Positions 56,216-64,000 of a stretch of 64,000 nt of DNA are shown one piece after another; position 1 is the first letter of the stretch; the number at the start of each line of letters is the position of its first letter. A program made the position numbers and the translations under genes. The notes below the pieces were generated by a model. The model had not been told where the DNA came from. It was given only the letters and a program-made list of their open reading frames with translations, and did not search any database. The stretch is from Perognathus longimembris pacificus (taxonomy: Eukaryota; Chordata; Mammalia; Rodentia; Heteromyidae): NCBI RefSeq assembly GCF_023159225.1, contig NC_063168.1:40909562-40973561 (forward strand). Reading direction: 5' to 3'.

Positions 56216-57850
56216 CTAATTTATTTTATTTTACTTTAATTTTTAATTGTAAAAAGTGTTTCAAGCTGTCATATTATGAGTACTTTTCATCTTTCTCAAT
56301 GTCACCTCTCCCATTGGTCTCCCCATCTCTCCCATCCCCACTCATTCCCTCAATTAACCTGGTTACATTTTTCACATCTGCATATTGAATTACAACTACA
56401 TTTATCCACTCTTCATTTCTATATTTATCTGCTCCTCCTTCCTTTCATCTCTGGCCCAAATGGAAGCAGATCCTCCAGCCTCTTGACTAAAAAAAAATAC
56501 TGTGACTATTCTAGACTTAATCATGACCTTTGAGCTCTTGACTTTATACAGGCAAGAAGCTTTCCAATATTCTTTTCAGATGTGGTCTAGGAAAATAATG
56601 GAGCTGGAAGGAAATTTCAGAGTGTAACGTGAAAAGCCACAGAAAATATTGAATTGAAGTAGCAAATCCAAGCTCTAATATGGAAACATTTCTTAACCCC
56701 TCTCCCAGAGTAGGGTTCCTGATGACAGTAACTTATCCTATACAATCTCAGAACTGTTATGGGTCAGAAACTGTGTGTCTTTTTTAAATATTAGAAACAT
56801 TTTCAACAAGATTTCTAAAGTTTCCTTATAGAAAATGTATTTTGCCTCCCCATTAATGTGGAATTTGATAATGTGATTTAACAAAATTGTTGAATGTGTC
56901 TACAATACAACTATGACTTATCAATATTTAGATGGAGGCCATAGAAGCAGTTAAGACATCCAAGGAAGAGGTTAGAGGATGAGTTAAGCATACCTTATGA
57001 GAAGGTTCTGATGGATGCCCATGTTGAGAGATCAGTAAGTGGCTTCCCAAAGTGAATAAAAATAAAATGAATAAGGGATCCTTGGAGAAACAGATGATTC
57101 TAAGGTAGGGAAAGAAAATTTTAAGGTGAGTCTAGTGTCATTTGTACTTTAATAAAGGAAGAATGTGCTAAACAATTGAATGATGATGAGAACATATCCC
57201 AAGTTCATGGGAGCCAACTGCGAGAACTCCCCTAAAAAGCAATAAAAGAAATGAAGCAGTCTTCGATGATAAACAGAAGGAACATACACATAGACACATG
57301 CAAAAGCTATGAGTTTGTATAACATAAGTGCTTGAACAAGTAAATAAACAAGGGAGAAGAGATAGCTCTCCTGTGCCAAAGAATTCAATATCAATTTTGC
57401 ACATAGTTTTGTTCTCAAAAGAAGGCAATGCCCCAAATCACGAGTAGAGGACATCTACAGGCATTTCTTTCTCAAGGGAATGGATTGGAAAGGAAGAAAA
57501 AAGGATTAACTCTCCAGCCAGTCAGTAAATCTCTAAGTCAGCAGTGGCAGGTCACACTGATAATATGAATACTTGATATGACAGGTGACAATGACATGCT
57601 ATCTCTTGGATCCTCATTCTCAAACACATAACCCCAGTCTGGTCATGATAAAAATATCAATTGTAGTAGAGTGACATTCAATGTAATATTTTCTAGTCCT
57701 CCTGGAAACATTTAAGGGTATGAAAAGTAAAGAAAGTACTAGAAATGGTTTTAAACTAATAGAGCCTGCAGTTTCTTGGCAGTTGAATGCAATGTGGGAT
57801 CCTGTATCAGGAAAAATACTGGCTAAAACCCAGGGACTCTGAAACAAATA
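56216..57850. other. Unassigned DNA; left part C/T-rich
   Basis: 56220-56480 is C/T-rich (many catctctccc units) and may be an old L1 3'UTR, but I cannot confirm it. The rest has no recognisable gene; overlapping minus frames at 57149-57454 have no motif. Confidence 0.4.
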
Positions 57851-57854
57851 TGAA

Positions 57855-58345
57855 CTCTAGCAGAAGATCACAATAGCTCGACAGCTATGTACATATGAAC
57901 ACATAAGATGATACTAAATAAAATGAACTCCAAGTTATATAAATAAGTGGTTTACCATTGTTGTTATTTTCAATGTACCATGTGAAATTATGCCATTTTC
58001 TTTTGTCTTTCTTCCCCAGGGTCTTACCCCTGATGTCACTGTTACTGATTTTGGTACCCTGGGTATTGTATATATGTTTATTGGAACTAGGAAGGGAAGA
58101 GCAATATCAAAATGGAGAGGCAAAGGGTAAAAGGTGAATCAATGCAACATCAATACTTACAAACTATATGCTGTAAACCAACTGTACAATTCATGGGGGG
58201 AGGGGAATGGGGAGGGGGAAGGAGAGAGAAAAATGAGGGAGGAGGTAACAAGTTTGGTAAGAAATGTACTCACTATTTTACATATCAAAACTGTAACCCC
58301 TCTGCACATTACTTTGAGAATAAATAAATTTAAAAAATAATTAAA
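57855..58345 (+). mobile_element. LINE-1 3' end, truncated (copy O)
   Basis: This plus-strand 3'UTR has agcagaagatcacaatagct at the 5' break, the G-rich tract at 58194-58225, cctctgcacattactttgag, and AATAAA-type signals with an A-rich tail at about 58320-58345. It is more diverged than B. Confidence 0.85.
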
Positions 58346-58522
58346 ATGGAAGCATTGAAAGAAAAAAGAAATAATGACAAATGTTGACATATTAAATATA
58401 ACAAGTTAGTTACTCTGTTAATACTAGGTGAAACTGGGTCTGTAGGTACATAGAAAGTATGTAAGTACATAGAAAATATTTCTACTACTTTTATAGCTCT
58501 TCTCTTATTTAAAACTGTTCTT

Positions 58523-58760
58523 GGGCTTGGAATATTAACTAGTCGCAAAAGTGCTTGCCTCATATACATGAAGCCCTGGGTTCAAATCCTAGGCACCACA
58601 TATATAGAAAAGGACAAAAATGGCGCTGTGGCTCAAGTGGCAGAGCGCTAGCCTTGAGCAAAAAGAAGCCAGGGACAGTGCTCAGGCCCTGAGTTCAAGC
58701 CCTAGGACTGGCAAAAGAAGCCAACCCCCTCAAAAAACAAAACAAAACAAAGGAAACAAA
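58523..58760 (+). mobile_element. IDL-Geo SINE with 12-bp target-site duplication
   Basis: This full-length plus-strand copy has a left half whose A box is altered (ttaactagtcgc), a B box gggttcaaatcc, the Geo half (tggcgctgtggctcaagtgg) and a long complex tail of caaaa and ggaaac units. Perfect direct repeats aaaactgttctt lie at 58511-58522 and 58761-58772. Confidence 0.94.
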
Positions 58761-58772
58761 AAAACTGTTCTT

Positions 58773-59985
58773 AAAGATAAAATTTGTTTTTAAAATCACT
58801 CCTCCCCAAATAATGTTTCCTTTTAAAAAGCCATCCAAAATATGAACAAACTCAAAGTGGATGAGAACAATTAAAACCAAGGTATTGTAAGCAAAGTAGT
58901 CCTAAAAATTTCAAAGTATGAAATTTCTATTTCAAGACTGTCAGTGATCAACTAGTTGGTAGAAAGTCCTTCATGGGATGTGACAACATGAGGCTTTCCA
59001 TGACATGAACACCAGTAGCAGCAGTGAGGGGTGGAAATGGGAATCAGTTGGAATAGGATGAAAAGAAAATGTGCTTTGAAGGCAAAAGGACAATGGGTAG
59101 GGACATTGGTAAGCAAAGTAGCAGAAAATTGGAGACGGAAGATTAGGAGAACTGTAGCATTCTGGAATAGCTTTTTTTATTTAACATAATGCCAGTGTGG
59201 AAGATACCTCTAAAGATGAATAGTAAGAATCTGATAATATACAAGAGTAGAAGTTTCACCAGTGGCAGGATGTACTGGGTGCAAAACTTACACAAGTGAA
59301 TCTTTTCCTAGAGGACAAGGCTTGGCTTTCCTTGAAAGGAACACAGGAGGGAGGGTGGAAGCAACTCTACTGGGTAATTTTCATTTTCTCTGAAATATGA
59401 GGAAAAAACACCCTTTGAAAGTTAAGAGTGGGGCAGAGTTTGGGATTTTATAAAAAAAAAAAGGAAAGTGAAGGAAACTTTTGTGATTCTTTAATAAAAT
59501 ATTTGAATCAGACTTTTCACTAACCTCAACTGATATTTTTCCTAAGGATTGGAAGGTTATGCTAAAAGTGAAATTAATATTTTATATTCTGATATTTATA
59601 TCCTGTTGGAACAATATTGTGTTTGAAAAAATGTGCTTTTTTTGTGTCCATTCCTAAACTACAATGCTTCGCTGTTTAATCAAACAGTGTTCTGGATTGT
59701 TTGTTTGATGGCATTTTTTTATGTGATTAATAGGACTGTTTATTTTGATTGTCAAGAGACTGGCTTTTGGGATGCCGAGACTAGTGAGGTGCCACTTCTA
59801 GGTGTGTTTGTGAGAATGTTTCCAGGAATGATTGACATGTGGAACAGAAACTGAGGAAGAAAGACCCACCCTAAAATTTTCTTGCCCTATCCAATAGGCT
59901 GGAGGCCCAATGGAATACAAGTAGAAAACAAGAAGGAAGCCAGCATGTGAAAAGTCCATTCTATCTTTTTGTTTATGTCTGTGGC
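58773..59985. other. Unassigned DNA
   Basis: No gene or repeat is recognised. The 73-codon plus frame at 59633-59854 has no known motif. Confidence 0.4.
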
Positions 59986-59989
59986 TGCT

Positions 59990-60600
59990 ACCATTGCCTG
60001 TGGACATCTGACTCTGACTTCTTTAGCCTTTCAAAGTATACTCACAATAGTGCACCAGTGACTGGGAGACAGGAGAAATTCTGTGAGTTTCCAGGACATT
60101 AGCGTCATATTGGGTTTTCATCACATGTTCCCCTTGTTCTGGGTCTTCTTAGCTTATTATACCAGGTCTCTGCCTTTCCAGGATGCAGACAGCTATTGTC
60201 AGATTACCCAGCTTCCAGTCATGCTGGCCAATCCAATAAATCCTCTTTTATAATTATATATAAATTCTATTTGTTCTGTTCCTCTAGAGAACCCTAATAT
60301 AATTAACATTTAAATTTATGGGCTTTGAGTAAGCAGATTACTCCCAGTAATGTGACCTCATCCAATCAGTTGAAGGCCATAATAGAACAAAGATTGACCA
60401 CCATTAATTAAGAAGGAATTGAACCTTTCAGCTTTTGGACTTGACTCAGAATTCTTCATTGACTTTCCAGCTTGCAGTCTTTTCTGTAGTTTTTGAGCTT
60501 ATCAAGGCTTCCTCTTCTTTTTCTCTCTTTCAGTTTGTCTGTCTGTTTGTCTCAGTCTATCTATCCATCTATCATCTGTATCTATGTATGGTGGATATGA
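59990..60600 (+). mobile_element. Ancient eutherian LTR-like repeat, two partial copies
   Basis: Phrases of a widespread ancient mammalian repeat occur twice: at 60155-60300 (ctctgcctttccaggatgca ... ctgttcctctagagaaccct) and again at 60350-60540 (gacctcatccaatcagttga, aggccataatagaacaaaga, ttgaccacc, aattgaaccttt), followed by a simple repeat as is usual for that family. I do not assign a name. Confidence 0.45.
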
Positions 60601-60850
60601 ATTATATGTATATATTATACATATTATATACTTATATATTATCTCCATTTATATGGGATATATATGTATAATCATAGAATGAAGCCCGTTATATATCCAA
60701 TATATGTGTATATATATGTATATGGGCCACATATATATGTACACATATATATGTATGTACATTATATATCCCACATATACATATATACACAAATATATAT
60801 GTGGGATATATAATGGGCTTCTTTCTATGATTGTACAAATATATGTCATT
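60597..60850. repeat. AT-rich repeat with a large imperfect palindrome
   Basis: Alternating TA/CATA sequence. Arms at 60653-60698 and 60804-60849 are inverted copies at 40 of 46 positions and include non-repetitive sequence (agaatgaagcccg against gggcttctttct). A second, perfect 20-bp inverted pair lies inside, at 60760-60779 and 60796-60815, with a 16-base loop. Confidence 0.9.
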
Positions 60851-61565
60851 TTTAATGAAACAGAATTTCATTAATGTAAGTTATTTCCACTTTTAATGGT
60901 GCATGTATGTGGGGCTATTATGATTCTTACATCCTAAAATTAAAGTTTTCTCTTATGTGGGTACTGTTTATGCTATGGTCTCTGAAATGAGATTACTGGA
61001 AAAGGTTGTTTTTTGAAATGAGAAAAGTCAGGTTCAGAAAGATGTTTTTCAGGAGTCAAAAAATTAAGTGTGGTTTAGAACTCAGACAAGTTCTTTAAAT
61101 TTTTTTGAGGTGTCTGGACCATTAACTATTTTTTTCTTAATAAATTTCTCACAGGAAAAGTTCCATTCATAGTAGCAGATTTATATAGTTTACTGAGCCC
61201 CTATCATTGACAGAGACTCAAGTTTTCTAACTGTAACTGTCGACTAGAAGAGAGAAATAAATTTACTGGTAGATGGTTTCTGCTCATCTGTTATCTTTAC
61301 AGTTTGAAAGCTGATAGAAATCCAGAAGGGTTACTAAAGAGCTTCTTTTGAACTGAATTGATGTGGAATTATTGTGTGTCTGCTCTTTGATCATTTTGAT
61401 GACAACTCATAAGCAGAAACAGATCTTATCACAGGCCTTGGTGTTGGTGGAAATAAAATTGGAGAATCAGTAACATTCATATGGAGAAAGGCCATACTCT
61501 ATAAAAAGAACAACAACTAGGATACATAGAACTAATGAACAAGGATTTTTGTTTCACTTTGTTTT
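60851..61565. other. Unassigned DNA
   Basis: No gene or repeat recognised. Confidence 0.4.
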
Positions 61566-61566
61566 G

Positions 61567-61783
61567 TTTGTGCTTGACAAGGGCTTGAACTCCCTGGACA
61601 CTGTCCCTGAGATTTTGTGTTCAAGGCTAATGCTCTATTTCACTTGAGCTACTGATCCATTCTGGCCTTTTGGTAGTTCATTGGAGATAAGAATCACAGA
61701 ATCTACTACCCAGGCTGGCTTTGAACAGTGATCCTTAGATCTCCACTTCCTAAGTGAGTGGTATGAGCCACTTGTGCCAGGCT
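61567..61783 (-). mobile_element. 7SL/B1-like plus Geo composite SINE
   Basis: The Geo half (acactgtccctgagattttg, ttcaaggctaatgctctatt), the middle block (cattggagataagaatcaca) and the B1-like head (ccaggctggctttgaacagt ... tatgagccacttgtgccagg) are in minus-strand order. Confidence 0.83.
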
Positions 61784-62910
61784 ATTTTTTTTAAAAAATT
61801 AGGATTCTGAAGATATTGGATAGGATATCTTGTATTTCAGTTGGTCAGCTAGTAAACATATTTTTAAATTTAAAATTTTCCAATTGCTTTTAATTCTTTA
61901 AAAATGATCTGTGTATATAATAGTTGATTTAGATGTTGCATGTCCACTAATATTAAAGAATGGAAGGAGGAGGTGAATCTAGGAGGAGAGTTATTTGTAC
62001 TTAGCTATAATACTGTCACAAAGATAGTGTCTTTTTTTTTATAATTGGAGATGGATCTAGGTAACTTGATTGGGAGATATGGAGGATTGACATAGACTGA
62101 GAATGAAGTCAGGGATGACATTGTACTCATAAATTTACACATTGAATTAAGATCCCTTTGTGCAACTACTTAAAAGATAATAAAAATGGAAATAAAAGAA
62201 AATATAGTAGTGAGCATATGTTTATCTCTTCTATGAGAAATAAAAATAGTTTCTAGACTAACTATATTTATTTAATACAGTAGCCACTAGCCATACATGG
62301 TTAGCAATCAGTTTAAATTTAAATTCATTAATATTTAAATTCCATTCCCTAGAACCAGAGCTATATTTCAAGGCCTTAATTGCCTCAGGAGCTAGTGAAT
62401 ATGTTATCAGATAATACAAATATTGGTCACATCTACCACTGCAGAAAATACTACTTGATAACATTATTCTAGGCCATGTTCAATTCTACAAATTTTCTGT
62501 AAAAGCAAATAAAATAACTTAATGATGCAATTTCAAAATATTTACTCACCTCTCACTAGTAATGAGCTGTTTATTTTAGGGGGCATATATGAATATGTAT
62601 GTCTAAAGTCTCAGCTTTAGGTGCTTGTAAATGTTCTCTGGACATTTTTGTTGTTTATTTTGTTTAATTTCCCCCGTGTATACCATCTCTATTCCTGCTT
62701 CTATTCTTTTACTTTTCTAGCCAGTCTTTTCCCTGCTCCCACCCAGGGCCCTCCAGAACTTAAGCATAATCACAGGCTGAACTACTTAAACATTACTGGA
62801 ATCCAGAATCTGAGTTTATGGGGTTCCTGAATCCTTTATGAGGAAGCTCTTTTTATTGGATCTTTTATAATTTATTTGATCTTTCATATGTGGTTTACTC
62901 ATGTGAAAAA
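61784..62910. other. Unassigned DNA
   Basis: No gene or repeat recognised in 1.1 kb. The 69-codon plus frame at 62621-62830 has no motif. Confidence 0.4.
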
Positions 62911-62914
62911 AAAT

Positions 62915-63110
62915 ATGTGGTGGCTCATGCCTGTAATCTTAGTTATTCAAGAGGCTGCAATCTGAGGATGGCAATTGGAAGACAGTTTGGGCAGGAAAGT
63001 CCTTGAGACTCTTATCTCCAGAAAATGTTGCTGTGGCTCAAAGTAGTAGTGAGAAAGCTTAGGGACAGCCCTCACATCCTAAGTTCAAGTCCCACGAGGA
63101 AACCTCCCCC
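62915..63110 (+). mobile_element. 7SL/B1-like plus Geo composite SINE, deleted
   Basis: The B1-like head (gtggtggctcatgcctgtaa, tcttagttattcaagaggct) and middle block (ggcaggaaagtccttgagac) are followed by a shortened Geo half (tgctgtggctcaaagtagta, gggacagccctcacatccta). Confidence 0.82.
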
Positions 63111-63114
63111 ACCC

Positions 63115-64000
63115 CACCCCCTGTGATTAGCATAGTAAAGAAAGACTGAAGAATATAAGTTTATTTGGCAAAGGCTTTCTTCCTACAACCAATTCACGCA
63201 TATGCTCCCATTTTTGCCCAACATTACATTTCTCTTATTTTTCTTCCTCATATCAAAGAAATGACACAGTTGTCTTATAGCCAATTCATTATCCAATTCT
63301 CTATTCATGAAACAAAATTCAAGTCCTTTTGAATTCATTTGTAGAAGAGTTCATGTTTTGTAGTTGATGTGTTTTCTCCTTGTTCCTCCCAAATTTTAGA
63401 ACAATAAGGTTATTTAAACTAAATGTATGAAGAGAAACAATTTTAATTTATTTGAATACATTATATTTCAGCCTGGCCCATATAAATCGTACACCATTTG
63501 TCAAGGGAATAAAAAAAATAAGGAAGTTAGAATTAGCTTGCACTGTAAACAAGTAGTAATTAAAACAATCTCTTTGTTTGAATTATTTATGTTGTTTTTA
63601 ACATTGAAATTATCCTTCATCTATTCACATTCCCTTGTAGTGTTTTGCAGAAAGCAACAGAAAGAAAAATTTTAATGAGGTACAAATTCTTTACCTTTAA
63701 GTGGGAAGTGATAAATTGTGTGGCCAAGATTTTTTCTTTTTAAATGAAAGATGACCTAAATGAGTATCTTTAAGGTCACTGATTTTGCCAAGATCATTTG
63801 TTAGAATTACTTTCCTTTTGAGAAATTGGATACTCTTACATATAGGGTCCAAATAAAATTAGGGAAAAGAGTGAATGTGCTATTTTTTATTCTGTTTATC
63901 TCATTGCTTGTGCACAGGACTTGAATTTAAATAAATTGACATTGATTTCCCAGGGTATCTTTTGCAAGATTCCACATGCCATGGTAGACAATGTATAGTT
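63115..64000. other. Unassigned DNA to the window edge
   Basis: No gene or repeat recognised. The 82-codon plus frame at 63427-63675 has no family motif. Confidence 0.4.

Noticed and set aside
60435..60871. Overlapping Tyr/Ile-rich frames on both strands
   Set aside because: They come from the alternating TA/CATA repeat and palindrome.

Overview
The window is nuclear DNA of a mammal, almost certainly a geomyoid rodent (kangaroo rat, pocket mouse or pocket gopher). The main evidence is seven copies of a dimeric SINE with a tRNA-Ala/ID-like left half, an unusual right half opening with gctgtggctcaagtggcaga, and an A tail. This matches IDL-Geo, a SINE family known only from Geomyoidea. I found no exon, spliced gene, functional RNA gene or intact protein-coding gene of the host. 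The sequence is AT-rich and intergenic or intronic, and most recognisable content is mobile-element debris.

Layout. 1-7135 is a cluster of three young LINE-1 (L1) pieces: a minus-strand L1 (A) whose ORF1 region has been replaced by a plus-strand L1 3' half (B), sitting inside an older minus-strand ORF2 fragment (C). 7.1-16 kb is mostly unique DNA with scattered SINEs, MIR relics and microsatellites. 16.3-17.6 kb is an older L1 split by an IDL-Geo copy. 18-25 kb is largely unique, with a SINE cluster at 20.9-21.6 kb. 25.6-26.6 kb is another old L1, lying inside an apparently older repeat. 27.9-35.7 kb is a stack of ancient L1M pieces and a decayed hAT-type transposase. 37.2-40.8 kb is a rearranged, ORF1-less L1 (J). 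43-46 kb holds old L1 remnants and SINEs. 47.6-54.8 kb is a 7.2 kb full-length minus-strand L1 (M) with a target-site duplication, 5'UTR, broken ORF1 and ORF2, 3'UTR and a nested IDL-Geo. 55-64 kb carries L1 3' ends, SINEs, an ancient LTR-like pair and an AT-rich palindrome at 60.65-60.85 kb.

How the parts relate. The L1s would have supplied the machinery (ORF2p endonuclease and reverse transcriptase) that moved the SINEs, and several SINEs landed inside L1s, which gives a relative order of insertion. All L1 copies here are dead: A has several frameshifts and no ORF1, J lost ORF1 and the endonuclease and breaks at the reverse transcriptase active site, and M lost the FADD active-site segment. 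The points most worth following up are an open antisense frame shared by the three L1 5'UTRs, the ORF1-replacing L1 structure, the AT-rich palindrome, the hAT transposase relic, and the tRNA-like Geo module shared by two SINE families. I saw nothing that supports a new multi-gene system.
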